The position numbers and the translations under genes were made by a program. From an uncultured beta proteobacterium (GTDB lineage: Bacteria > Pseudomonadota > Gammaproteobacteria > Burkholderiales > Rhodocyclaceae): a DNA stretch of 8,169 bases. The DNA lies in NCBI GenBank assembly GCA_903916205.1, contig CAIWVX010000142.1, positions 1 through 8,169 of the forward strand, given 5' to 3'. Each line of letters opens with the position of its first letter. Position 1 is the stretch's first letter. Of the stretch, positions 1-7,618 are shown in pieces. Below the pieces are notes generated by a model that had not been told where the DNA came from, did no database searches, and saw only the letters and a list, made by a program, of their open reading frames with translations.

Positions 1-569
1 CCCTTAAGCCCTTTTTCTCGGCGCAGGTCGGCGATTATTTCATTGCGACCACCGGCTATACCGGTGAGGACGGCTTTGAAATTACCCTTCCCGCCAGTCA
101 GGCCGAAACCTTCTGGCAAGCGCTCTTTGACGCGGGCGTCAAGCCCATCGGCCTTGGCGCCCGCGACACCTTGCGCCTTGAAGCGGGGATGAATCTTTAC
201 GGTCAAGATATGGACGAAACGGTTTCGCCGCTCAATGCCGGCCTGGCTTGGACTGTTGATTTAGTGACTGAGCGCGACTTTGTTGGTAAAGCCGCGTTGC
301 TGGCCGCACCACAGCAGACGCAGTTCCTTGGCTTGCTGCTGCTTGAGCGTGGCGTAATCCGTGCGCATCAAAAAGTAGTGACGGCACAGGGTCAGGGCGA
401 AGTCACCAGTGGCACGTTTTCGCCAACGCTGCAACAATCGGTGGCCTTGGCCCGTCTGCCCTTGGGCGTCGCCATCGGCGATACGGTCACGGTCGAAATT
501 CGCGACAAAATGTTGCGCGCCAAAGTAATCAAACCCTGCTTTGCCCGTAACGGCAAGGCGATGATTTAA
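1..569 (+). CDS. gcvT: Glycine cleavage system T protein (aminomethyltransferase), 3' part only
   Basis: This is the C-terminal half of the T protein, which moves the aminomethyl carbon from the lipoyl arm of the H protein to tetrahydrofolate, giving 5,10-methylene-THF and ammonia. The true start lies left of the window. The reading frame is open from base 3 to the TAA at 567-569 (188 codons, about half of a usual ~365-residue GcvT). The ATG at 171 is internal, because strong family sequence lies upstream of it. Seen in the protein: [12 protein letters not shown], then [20 protein letters not shown] followed by MDE, both GcvT signatures of the folate-binding region, then FVGKAALL at the start of the C-terminal barrel domain. 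gcvH follows after 27 bases, which suggests one transcript. The protein is cytoplasmic. Identification is secure; anything about the N-terminal half is unseen. Confidence 0.96.
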   Translation, partial: LKPFFSAQVGDYFIATTGYTGEDGFEITLPASQAETFWQALFDAGVKPIGLGARDTLRLEAGMNLYGQDMDETVSPLNAGLAWTVDLVTERDFVGKAALLAAPQQTQFLGLLLLERGVIRAHQKVVTAQGQGEVTSGTFSPTLQQSVALARLPLGVAIGDTVTVEIRDKMLRAKVIKPCFARNGKAMI

Positions 570-596
570 ATTAACCCCAACATTCTAGGAGTCTCC

Positions 597-971
597 ATGA
601 ACGCCCCGACCCACCTCAAGTACACCAAGAGCCATGAATGGGTTCGCGCTGAAGCTGACGGCACGATCACTGTTGGCATCACCGAACACGCCCAGGATCT
701 GCTTGGCGATCTGGTTTTCATCGATTTGCCGGATGTCGGCAAAACACTCTCTGCCGAACAGGAAGCGGCGGTCGTCGAATCAGTCAAAGCGGCCGCTGAT
801 GTTTACGCGCCGGTTGGCGGGACGATCACTGAAGTCAATGCGGCATTAGCTGACGCCCCCGAACAGGTCAATCAGGACGCCTACGCCGCTTGGCTGTTCA
901 AGATGAAGCCGACTCATCTCGCTGACGTAGACGCGCTGCTTGATGCGGCGGCCTATATCGCCAGTATCTGA
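597..971 (+). CDS. gcvH: Glycine cleavage system H protein (lipoyl carrier)
   Basis: The small lipoylated shuttle protein carries the aminomethyl group from GcvP to GcvT, and its reduced lipoyl arm is reoxidised by the L protein. It has 124 residues, close to the family's usual ~125-130. It begins with the typical LKYTKSHEW stretch and has [19 protein letters not shown] (residues 27-45). The lipoyl-attachment motif is [12 protein letters not shown], with K64 as the predicted modified lysine (E. coli has the equivalent lysine at about 64-65). The ATG at 597 is supported by an AGGAG Shine-Dalgarno sequence at 587-591, five bases upstream. It lies 27 bases after gcvT and is probably co-transcribed with it. 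No terminator with a T tract follows; instead a long palindromic gap separates it from gcvP. Confidence 0.97.
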   Translation: MNAPTHLKYTKSHEWVRAEADGTITVGITEHAQDLLGDLVFIDLPDVGKTLSAEQEAAVVESVKAAADVYAPVGGTITEVNAALADAPEQVNQDAYAAWLFKMKPTHLADVDALLDAAAYIASI

Positions 972-1000
972 GAGGCTGGCGGTGAAAAGAGACCTAGCCC

Positions 1001-1211
1001 CTACCGTCAAGGCACGAAGGAGCAAAGGTGTCGCAAAGAAAACTTTCTGCTAGCCACTTAGATGCGAATCAACGCTCGGTGTGAAACGCCAAGCGTTGCG
1101 TGCGCAACACTGAAGGTGCCCGTATCTATTGGTTTGCAGCCGAGTGGGCGGCTAAGTGCTTACACCTTCTGAAGCTTCCTTTGTGTTTTCTCTGCCGCGC
1201 CTTCGCGGTGG
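1001..1211. repeat. ~211-bp imperfect palindrome in the gcvH-gcvP gap (MITE-like element or structured RNA)
   Basis: The 287-base gap between gcvH and gcvP contains no supported gene, but both sides mirror each other around a centre near 1106. By eye, 1001-1026 matches the reverse complement of 1186-1211 at 18 of 26 positions. After a 5-base bulge (GGTGT, 1027-1031), 1032-1046 matches the reverse complement of 1171-1185 at 11 of 15, the mismatches all being transitions. Further in are CACTTAG (1055-1061) against CTAAGTG (1152-1158), CGCTCGG (1073-1079) against CCGAGTG (1140-1146, one G-U), and a tight hairpin GTTGC-GTGC-GCAAC at 1095-1108. The outer arms resemble the low-complexity AAGGCACGAAGG-type intergenic repeats of many genomes. 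I see no clear target-site duplication and no reading frame inside. Whether it is a non-autonomous mobile repeat or a folded transcribed leader of gcvP cannot be settled from one copy. Confidence 0.6.
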
Positions 1212-1258
1212 ACGTTTGATTTTTCAAAATATCGCTGTAGAACAAACCGGAGCACACC

Positions 1259-4132
1259 ATGCCACAGACTTTGCCCCTTAGCGCCCTTGAACAACGCGAC
1301 GAGTTTATTAATCGTCACATCGGCCCCTCGACAACGGACATCAGCGTAATGCTGGCCGCAATTGATGCGCCCAGCCTTGACATCCTGATTGATCAGACGG
1401 TGCCTCCGGCCATTCGCCTGCCGTCGCCGATGCCGCTCGCCGACGCACGACCGGAAGCCGAAGCGCTGGCCGCGCTCAAGCTAATTGCTAGCAAAAACAA
1501 GGTCAACAAATCGTTGATTGGCATGGGCTATTCCGACACCCTGACGCCCAAAGTCATTCTGCGTAACGTGCTGGAAAATCCGGGTTGGTATACCGCCTAT
1601 ACGCCGTATCAAGCCGAGATTGCTCAGGGCCGACTCGAAGCCTTGCTCAACTACCAGCAAATGGTCATCGACCTCACCGGCCTCGAACTGGCTAACGCCT
1701 CGCTGCTCGACGAAGCCACCGCCGCCGCCGAAGCCATGACCATGGCGCGACGCGTGAGCAAATCGAAATCCAATCTTTTCTTTGTCGATGCCGCCTGTTT
1801 CCCGCAGACCATCGACGTGATCAAGACGCGCGCCAGTTTCTTTGGTTTTGAACTGATTTTCGGTACCCCGGAAGAAGCCGCGCAGCAGGATGTTTTCGGT
1901 GCCCTTTTTCAGTACCCGAATGATCGCGGTGAAATCACCGACCTCAGTGCGCCGATTGCCGCCGTCAAAGCGCAAGGTGGTGTGGTGGCCGTGGCGTCTG
2001 ACCTAATGGCGCTGGTACTGCTCAAATCACCCGGCGCAATGGGTGCCGACATCGCGCTCGGTTCATCGCAGCGCTTTGGTATCCCAATGGGCTTTGGCGG
2101 CCCCCATGCCGCCTTCTTCGCCACCCGTGACGAACACAAGCGTTCGATCGCTGGCCGCATCATCGGCGTTTCGGTTGATGCCCGTGGCAACCAGGCTTTG
2201 CGCATGGCGCTGCAAACTCGCGAACAACACATCCGCCGCGAAAAGGCCAATTCCAACATCTGCACTTCGCAAGTTCTGCTCGCCAACATGGCCGGCATGT
2301 ACGCGGTTTATCACGGCCCGCAAGGCTTACGCGCCATCGCCGAACGCATCCATCGGCTGACCTCGATCCTCGCCGAGAGCCTCAAGCGCGCCGGAATCAA
2401 AGTCATAACTCAGCATTTTTTCGATACCCTGCACCTTGACCTCGGTACTCGCGCCCTCACCGTCTATCAAGCCGCGCTTGCGGCGGGTTACAACTTGCGT
2501 CAAGTCAGCAATGGTGTGCTCGGCATCGCCTGTCACGAAAAAACCACGCGTGACGATGTGACGGCGTTGATCAAACTGATTGCTGGCGTTAGCGTCACTA
2601 TTGAAGCCTTTGATACGCAGGTGCAGCAACTCGACCCGGCGTTGCCGCAAGCGCTGCAACGCACCGACGCCATTCTGACGCATCCGGTATTTAACAGTTA
2701 TCACACCGAACACGAAATGCTGCGCTACCTCAAACGCTTGCAGAACAAGGATCTAGCGCTAGACCACTCGATGATTTCGCTGGGTTCATGCACCATGAAA
2801 CTCAATGCCAGCAGCGAAATGATTCCGGTCACTTGGCCGGAATTTGGCGACATCCATCCTTTCGCCCCGATTGATCAAGCGCAAGGTTACATGGAAATGA
2901 TCGGCGGACTCGAAAGCTGGCTCAAGGTAATCACCGGTTTTGACGCCATTTGCATCCAGCCAAACTCCGGGGCTCAGGGTGAATACGCTGGCATCGTCGC
3001 CATCACCCGCTATCACGCCAGTCGTGGCGACAGTCACCGCAACATCTGCCTGATTCCCAAATCAGCGCACGGCACCAACCCGGCGACGGCGCAGATGTGT
3101 GGCCTCGAAATCATCGTGGTCAATTGCGATGAAAACGGCAACGTCGATGTCGCCGATCTCAAAGCCAAAGCCGAACAGCACGCGGCCAAGCTGGCCTGTC
3201 TGATGATTACTTATCCGTCAACACACGGCGTGTTTGAAGAGGCCATTAAGGACATCTGCGCCATCATCCATAGCCACGGCGGCCAGGTGTATATGGACGG
3301 GGCCAACCTCAACGCCCAAGTCGGCCTCACCTCGCCCGGACTGATTGGTGCCGACGTCAGCCACATGAATCTACACAAAACCTTCGCCATTCCCCACGGC
3401 GGCGGCGGCCCCGGCATGGGCCCGATTGGCCTCAAGGCGCATTTGGCACCGTTCATGGCCAACCATTCGGTACAAAGCATCAGCGGCCCACATGCCGGTC
3501 AAGGCGCAGTTTCCGCTGCGCCTTGGGGTTCGGCCTCGATCCTGCCGATTTCCTGGATGTACATTGCCCTACTCGGCGGCAAGGGTCTCAAACGCGCCAC
3601 CGAAGTAGCCATCCTCAACGCCAACTACGTTGCCGCCCAACTGCGCCCGCACTACCCGGTGCTATACACCGGCAAGCACGGTCGCGTGGCGCATGAGTGC
3701 ATTCTCGACATCCGTCCGATCAAGACCGCCACCGGTATCAGCGAAACCGACATTGCTAAACGCCTGATGGACTACGGCTTCCATGCCCCGACGGTCAGTT
3801 TCCCGGTAGCCGGCACGATTATGGTTGAACCGACGGAATCGGAATCGAAAGCTGAACTTGACCGCTTCATCGCCGCAATGGCCTCAATCCGCGAAGAAAT
3901 CCGCAAAATCGAACAGGGACTGTGGCCAGCGGACAACAATCCGCTGAAGAACGCGCCGCACACCCAGGCTGACATTGTGGATGCAGGCTGGAATCGCCCG
4001 TACAGCCGCCAAGAGGCCGTCTTCCCGCTACCCTGGGTGGCCGCCAACAAGTTCTGGCCAAGCGTCAATCGCATCGACGATGTTTACGGCGACCGCAATT
4101 TATTTTGTGCGTGCGTACCGATGGCGGAGTGA
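1259..4132 (+). CDS. gcvP: Glycine dehydrogenase (aminomethyl-transferring), P protein, full length
   Basis: The PLP-dependent decarboxylase of the glycine cleavage system releases CO2 from glycine and loads the remaining aminomethyl group on lipoyl-GcvH. It has 957 residues, the same length as E. coli GcvP, and contains both halves in one chain, unlike the two-subunit PA/PB form. N-terminal half: FINRHIGP (16-23), [35 protein letters not shown], and a [14 protein letters not shown] region. C-terminal half: [39 protein letters not shown], and the PLP site SHMNLHKTF with K707 as the predicted Schiff-base lysine, followed by the glycine-rich [10 protein letters not shown] (713-722). It ends with the usual [13 protein letters not shown]. 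The ATG at 1259 has GGAG at 1249-1252, six bases upstream. The distance from gcvH leaves room for its own promoter, but I recognise no convincing -35/-10 pair. No broken motif was seen. Confidence 0.98.
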   Translation: MPQTLPLSALEQRDEFINRHIGPSTTDISVMLAAIDAPSLDILIDQTVPPAIRLPSPMPLADARPEAEALAALKLIASKNKVNKSLIGMGYSDTLTPKVILRNVLENPGWYTAYTPYQAEIAQGRLEALLNYQQMVIDLTGLELANASLLDEATAAAEAMTMARRVSKSKSNLFFVDAACFPQTIDVIKTRASFFGFELIFGTPEEAAQQDVFGALFQYPNDRGEITDLSAPIAAVKAQGGVVAVASDLMALVLLKSPGAMGADIALGSSQRFGIPMGFGGPHAAFFATRDEHKRSIAGRIIGVSVDARGNQALRMALQTREQHIRREKANSNICTSQVLLANMAGMYAVYHGPQGLRAIAERIHRLTSILAESLKRAGIKVITQHFFDTLHLDLGTRALTVYQAALAAGYNLRQVSNGVLGIACHEKTTRDDVTALIKLIAGVSVTIEAFDTQVQQLDPALPQALQRTDAILTHPVFNSYHTEHEMLRYLKRLQNKDLALDHSMISLGSCTMKLNASSEMIPVTWPEFGDIHPFAPIDQAQGYMEMIGGLESWLKVITGFDAICIQPNSGAQGEYAGIVAITRYHASRGDSHRNICLIPKSAHGTNPATAQMCGLEIIVVNCDENGNVDVADLKAKAEQHAAKLACLMITYPSTHGVFEEAIKDICAIIHSHGGQVYMDGANLNAQVGLTSPGLIGADVSHMNLHKTFAIPHGGGGPGMGPIGLKAHLAPFMANHSVQSISGPHAGQGAVSAAPWGSASILPISWMYIALLGGKGLKRATEVAILNANYVAAQLRPHYPVLYTGKHGRVAHECILDIRPIKTATGISETDIAKRLMDYGFHAPTVSFPVAGTIMVEPTESESKAELDRFIAAMASIREEIRKIEQGLWPADNNPLKNAPHTQADIVDAGWNRPYSRQEAVFPLPWVAANKFWPSVNRIDDVYGDRNLFCACVPMAE

Positions 4133-4171
4133 GATCAATGGAATGTGGAGCTATTTGCACATTGAGACGCG

Positions 4172-4220
4172 AGAGGCTTAGTGTGCGCAAAGAATTTGCG
4201 CACACGATCGGGCGGCCTCT
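4172..4220. terminator. Strong hairpin between convergent gcvP and TPR gene, possible two-way terminator
   Basis: The 96-base gap between the two converging genes contains a perfect 11-bp stem, GTGTGCGCAAA (4181-4191) and TTTGCGCACAC (4195-4205), with a GAA loop. It is enclosed by a second stem, AGAGGC (4172-4177) with GCCTCT (4215-4220). The location between converging stop codons suits transcription termination for both genes. No run of T follows on either strand, so it is not a textbook intrinsic terminator; it could instead protect 3' ends or slow polymerase. Confidence 0.5.
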
Positions 4221-4228
4221 GTTGCAAG

Positions 4229-6214
4229 CTAGAGATTGATTTCCGTCGCTCGCGTCGCATCCCCGAATTTTCTGAGGATCTCATCATGAATGCGCTCCAG
4301 CACACTTTCCCAGTCCTTGCGCTTGGGCTGACGAAATAGTCTGACGCTTGAGTACCAAGGGCTATCTTCCCGATCCAGCAACCAACGCCAATCGGGTGCA
4401 TAGGGCAGCAACACCCAAGTGGGTTTGCCGAGCGCCCCAGACAGATGGGCTACGCTGGTATCAATACTGATGACGAGATCCATCAGATCACATAAAGCGG
4501 CGGTATCGGCAAAGTCGTTTAGTTCATTCCCAAAGTGCTTGATCGATCTTTGCTCCAAGGCGATCCGATCAATCTCGCGCACCTCCTGTTGTAGACTCAC
4601 ATAGTCGTTGTCGGGCGGTAAATGCCGAAGTATTTGAGTCAGGGTCAGACTCCGGTTAAGGTCATTTTTGTGAAGGGTTCTGCCACTCCAAACGAGACCG
4701 ATACGAGGGCGGGTTTTCTCTCCGAGGCGCGCACTCCAGCGTTTCAACGACTCAGGTTGACTCATTAAGTAGGATGTTGGCAATGGAATCGTATTGATCC
4801 GAGTCTCAAATGCCAAAGGCAAGGAAAGTAACGGACACTGGTAATCAAACGTGGGTAGGGGCTGGCCATTTTCGATTACGACACTAACGCCTTCCAATCC
4901 CTCAAATATCCCGATGAGTGACTTATCGCACTCGAGGATGACTCGAGCACCCAAGCGACTGACAAGAGGCGCATAACGCACAAACTGGAGGGCATCTCCT
5001 AGGCCTTGTTCGGTGTGCAACAGGATGGTTTTACCCTCAAGAGACTCTTTGCCGAGCCATAGCGGTTGGGTGAAACTACGCTTGTATGGACTCCAAGTTT
5101 TTGTTAGCCAACGCCGCTCGTATAAGCGCCATCCCTGCTTAAAATCGCCGGTGAGGAGCAATATCAGTGATTTGTGAAAACAAGCTCCGGCATCCTCCGG
5201 CCTAAGTGCAAGCGCTCGGTCAAAACAGGCCAAGGCTTCGTCGGGTCGATTGAGGTACAGCAGTGCCCCCCCTCGATTGTTGTGGGCGTCGACATATTCC
5301 GGCCTAAGCACGAGTGCACGGTCGAAGCAGGCTAGTGCTTCGTCGGGTCGATTGAGGCGCAGCAGTGCACTCCCCCGTATGTTGTGGGCCTCAGCAAGCT
5401 CCGGCCTGAGCGCGAGCGCACGGTCGCAGCAGGTCAAGGCTTCGTCGGGTCGATTGAGGTACAGCAGGGAGATACCCCGATTGTGGTGGACTTCGGCAAA
5501 CTCCGGCTTGAGCGCGAGGATGCGGTCATCGCTGTCTAGGGCTTCATCAAATCGCTTGAGGTCTCGCAGGACGTTACCCCGGTTGAGGTGAGCCTCGATA
5601 AACTCCGGCCTGAGTGCGAGGGCACGGTCGTAGCTGTCGAGGGCTTCATCGAGTCGTTTGAGGTCTCGCAAGGTGTTGCCCCGGTTGTAATAGACCTCAA
5701 CGATGTCTGACCTGAGTGCAAGAACGCGATCAAAACTGTCCAAGGCTTCATCGGGTCGTTTGAGGTCTCGCAAGATATTACCCCGGTTGCAATGGGCCTC
5801 GATATCTTCCGGCCTGAGCGCGAGCACCCGGTCGTAGCTGACTAGGGCTTCATTTGGTCGCTTGAGTGCTAGCAAGATATTACCCCGGCTCTTATGGGCT
5901 TCGACATACTCTGGTCTGAGCGCGAGCGCCTGGTCGTAGCTGGCGAGGGCTTCGTCGAGTCGCTTGAGATCACACAAGGCGTTGCCTAAATTATTGTGGG
6001 CCTCAGCGCTGTTGGGGTCGATCTTGAGCGCTTCAGCAACCAGATGCACTCCCTTCTCTAACTGACCTGTTTGGAAGTAAGTCACCCCCAGCATGTGGAG
6101 GCTGTCAAAATGCCTTGGCTGAATCTTCAGAATTTCTTGGTAGACGGCTTGGGCTTGGCTAATCTGGCCTTGCTGGTGAAGTGTAATGGCTTGCTGCAAG
6201 AGTGTTGTGTTCAT
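4229..6214 (-). CDS. TPR-repeat protein with C-terminal GT9-like (heptosyltransferase-like) glycosyltransferase region
   Basis: This 661-residue protein has no signal peptide or membrane segment, so it is probably cytoplasmic. Residues 1-375 are about eleven 34-residue TPR units with the typical spacing (for example NRGNTLRDLKRLDEALDSYD). TPRs bind proteins or peptides. Residues ~390-650 look like a two-lobed GT-B glycosyltransferase of the GT9/ADP-heptose transferase kind: EQGLGDALQFVRY (402-414) resembles the N-lobe glycine loop, GLVWSGRTLHKNDLNRS (506-522) lies mid-protein, and ISIDTSVAHLSGALGKP (582-598) recalls the nucleotide-sugar-binding region. This fusion is common in environmental proteobacteria, but its donor sugar and acceptor are generally unknown. 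The start matches the usual beginning of such proteins (short helix, then TPR), yet its leader is A/T-rich with no Shine-Dalgarno sequence. It lies 117 bases downstream of mltA on the same strand. A role in glycosylating a surface or secreted protein is only inference. Confidence 0.85.
   Translation of the reverse strand: MNTTLLQQAITLHQQGQISQAQAVYQEILKIQPRHFDSLHMLGVTYFQTGQLEKGVHLVAEALKIDPNSAEAHNNLGNALCDLKRLDEALASYDQALALRPEYVEAHKSRGNILLALKRPNEALVSYDRVLALRPEDIEAHCNRGNILRDLKRPDEALDSFDRVLALRSDIVEVYYNRGNTLRDLKRLDEALDSYDRALALRPEFIEAHLNRGNVLRDLKRFDEALDSDDRILALKPEFAEVHHNRGISLLYLNRPDEALTCCDRALALRPELAEAHNIRGSALLRLNRPDEALACFDRALVLRPEYVDAHNNRGGALLYLNRPDEALACFDRALALRPEDAGACFHKSLILLLTGDFKQGWRLYERRWLTKTWSPYKRSFTQPLWLGKESLEGKTILLHTEQGLGDALQFVRYAPLVSRLGARVILECDKSLIGIFEGLEGVSVVIENGQPLPTFDYQCPLLSLPLAFETRINTIPLPTSYLMSQPESLKRWSARLGEKTRPRIGLVWSGRTLHKNDLNRSLTLTQILRHLPPDNDYVSLQQEVREIDRIALEQRSIKHFGNELNDFADTAALCDLMDLVISIDTSVAHLSGALGKPTWVLLPYAPDWRWLLDREDSPWYSSVRLFRQPKRKDWESVLERIHDEILRKFGDATRATEINL
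5192..6007 (-). repeat. Eight in-frame 102-bp tandem repeats encoding TPR units 3-10
   Basis: Residues 70-341 of the TPR protein consist of eight units of exactly 34 residues, so the DNA repeats every 102 bases without indels. Two sub-families are visible: units 5-7 share (I/T/V)LRDLKR and DEALDS, whereas units 8-10 share LNRPDEAL and Cys-containing TCCDR/ACFDR. A 20-base string on the + strand (CTTCGTCGGGTCGATTGAGG) recurs identically at 5236-5255, 5338-5357 and 5440-5459, each 102 bases apart. The DNA-level identity points to recent duplication or gene conversion rather than only protein-level constraint. Confidence 0.9.
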
Positions 6215-6331
6215 TGATAAAATACCGAATAAATATTAAAGGCGGTGAACGGTTTTTTGTTGATCGAATTTAACAAGAATAAGTACACGGTTGATTGATT
6301 GAAGCCCTGTCTTTATGTTATCCAAGATCAT
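6215..6331 (-). other. A/T-rich gap between mltA stop and TPR gene start
   Basis: This 117-base gap is clearly richer in A and T than its neighbours. Read on the - strand it contains TAATAT (6238-6233), a possible -10 element about 20 bases before the TPR gene ATG, but no acceptable -35 at 16-19 bases from it. No Shine-Dalgarno sequence precedes the ATG (the leader ends TATTTTATCA). I see no stem followed by T residues that would end mltA transcription, so read-through from mltA remains possible. The promoter call is weak. Confidence 0.3.
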
Positions 6332-7570
6332 TTATTTCACCGCAACACCCGGCGGTAAAAGCGCCCACATCTGGCCTAATTGTTTCATTTTTCCCGCGTG
6401 TTGTCCGGCTTCGGCACCAAAACCCCAGAAGAAATCGGCACGCACTGCGCCGCGAATTGCCCCGCCGGTGTCTTGGGCTAACATCAGGCGACGCAGTGGC
6501 TCCGTCGAATTGGGGCGGGTGGTCGAAAGGAAAATCGGCGCACCCAGTGGTACGTTACGTGGATCAACTGCAATGCTGCGCTTAGGCGTTAGCGGTACGC
6601 CGAGAGCCCCCGGAGGGCCGTCGCCTTCGCTGTCTTTATGCGTTAACTCGCGGAAAAAAACGTAACTCGGATTGGTATTTAGGATGTCATCAAGTTTGTC
6701 TGGATGGCTTCGCGCCCAAGCCTGAATGCTTTGCATCGAAACATTCTCCAGCTTAATCTCACCACGCTCAGCGAGTACCCGGCCAATCGGCTGAAAAGGA
6801 TGTCCATTCTGGTCGGCGTAGCTGATACGCACCTGTTTCCCATCGGGTAGTTGAACGCGCCCCGAGCCCTGAATCTGGAGGAAAAAGAGTTCGACGGCAT
6901 CATCGACCCAGAGCAACACCCGGTCAGCAAACTTAGTTTCCTGACTGACGATCTCGGCCCGCGAGTAGTACGGAATAACCTTGTTGTCTTGCAAACGCCC
7001 ACGCAGCCGCATGTTTTTAAGATCGGGCAGCACTTCGCCAAGCTCAATCGTCAGCAGATCAGACGGCACGCCAAGTACCGGCTGGGAAAATTTTGCCGTG
7101 CGGGTTCTCGATCCGCGTAACAGAGGTTCGTAATACCCGGTAACTAAACCTGTTGTTGAGCCATCCGGGTTGGTCATTAAATAGGGCGAAAAACGACTTT
7201 CAAAAAACCGGTGCAATGTGGCGTTACTGGGCGCAATCAAGTGCTTGGCCTCTTCACATGTGGCTCGCCAGAGTGGCCATTGTGGGCGACTCGCCAAAGC
7301 CCGACACGATTGAAGAAGTGCGGGCCAGGCATCGACAAGATCATCTTCGACCCAACCAGGCAGGTCGCTCCATGAGGCCGCCTGCATTGGTTTGGCGACG
7401 GGTTGAGCCGGGTTGGGCGTTAACGGGCAAGGCTGGGGCGTGGGACATTGCGTACAGGCCGGGCAAACCGCAGGCAGCTCTGTTTTGACACTGGCGCAAG
7501 CCCCCAGAAAAGCGGCAAATAAAATGATTATTGAGGTCTGAATCTGGCGTATTGCTTGGCTTTTGGTCAT
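6332..7570 (-). CDS. mltA: Membrane-bound lytic murein transglycosylase A (lipoprotein MltA)
   Basis: This enzyme cleaves the glycan strand of peptidoglycan with formation of 1,6-anhydromuramyl ends, in wall turnover and division. It has 412 residues. A hydrophobic signal (residues ~13-24) ends in the lipobox LGAC, so C25 should be lipidated; alanine at the next position predicts outer-membrane sorting. A Pro/Cys-rich linker (about 33-60) precedes the catalytic part. The MltA domain shows VTGYYEPLLRGSR (143-155), VELFFLQIQGSGR (226-238), NPSYVFFREL (300-309) and the 3D-domain end AQDTGGAIRGAVRADFFWGF. The acidic residues E227, D367 and D379 fall where the catalytic or essential residues of the Neisseria enzyme are, as I remember that alignment. 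It ends with a WALLP-type C-terminus, as in relatives. It is transcribed away from the DUF815 gene across 48 bases. No Shine-Dalgarno sequence is evident before the ATG. Confidence 0.95.
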   Translation of the reverse strand: MTKSQAIRQIQTSIIILFAAFLGACASVKTELPAVCPACTQCPTPQPCPLTPNPAQPVAKPMQAASWSDLPGWVEDDLVDAWPALLQSCRALASRPQWPLWRATCEEAKHLIAPSNATLHRFFESRFSPYLMTNPDGSTTGLVTGYYEPLLRGSRTRTAKFSQPVLGVPSDLLTIELGEVLPDLKNMRLRGRLQDNKVIPYYSRAEIVSQETKFADRVLLWVDDAVELFFLQIQGSGRVQLPDGKQVRISYADQNGHPFQPIGRVLAERGEIKLENVSMQSIQAWARSHPDKLDDILNTNPSYVFFRELTHKDSEGDGPPGALGVPLTPKRSIAVDPRNVPLGAPIFLSTTRPNSTEPLRRLMLAQDTGGAIRGAVRADFFWGFGAEAGQHAGKMKQLGQMWALLPPGVAVK

Positions 7571-7605
7571 GATTTGGCTACAGTGTGCGGTTCCCGAATC
7601 GACGA

Positions 7606-7613
7606 AGTATACT
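7606..7613. promoter_or_regulatory. Palindromic AGTATACT, candidate -10 element shared by both divergent genes
   Basis: AGTATACT is its own reverse complement, so a TATACT hexamer (5 of 6 to TATAAT) is present on both strands of the 48-base mltA/DUF815 gap. On the + strand, TATACT at 7608-7613 ends five bases before the ATG at 7619, so transcription would be expected to start at about the A of that ATG. On the - strand a start near 7599 would give mltA a leader of about 30 bases. No good -35 hexamer is seen for either direction, which is the main weakness. Confidence 0.4.
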
Positions 7614-7618
7614 CTCCG

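Noticed and set aside
171..569. Taking ATG 171 as the gcvT start
   Set aside because: The same frame is open to the left edge and encodes conserved GcvT sequence before 171, so the gene simply runs off the window.
1212..1258. TTGATT-like -35 and A/T-rich stretch as a gcvP promoter
   Set aside because: No -10 hexamer occurs at 16-18 bases from it; the evidence is too weak to annotate.
1481..2360. Several antisense and alternative-frame open frames within gcvP (1481-1975 -, 1909-2298 -, 2043-2360 +)
   Set aside because: The gcvP frame matches its family along its whole length; the others are shadows without recognisable motifs.
5250..5591. Open + strand frame of 113 codons with a repetitive Ser/Arg/Leu protein
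   Set aside because: It is the antisense of the 102-bp TPR repeats; the repeat length is a multiple of three, so an open antisense frame is repeated automatically. It has no ribosome site and no family resemblance.
5192..6007. Regular repeats that could suggest a CRISPR array
   Set aside because: The period is 102 bp with no unique spacers, and every unit codes for a TPR motif.
6295..6665. Two + strand frames overlapping the mltA 3' end
   Set aside because: They lie opposite the conserved catalytic end of mltA and have low-complexity, arginine/proline-rich translations typical of antisense shadows.
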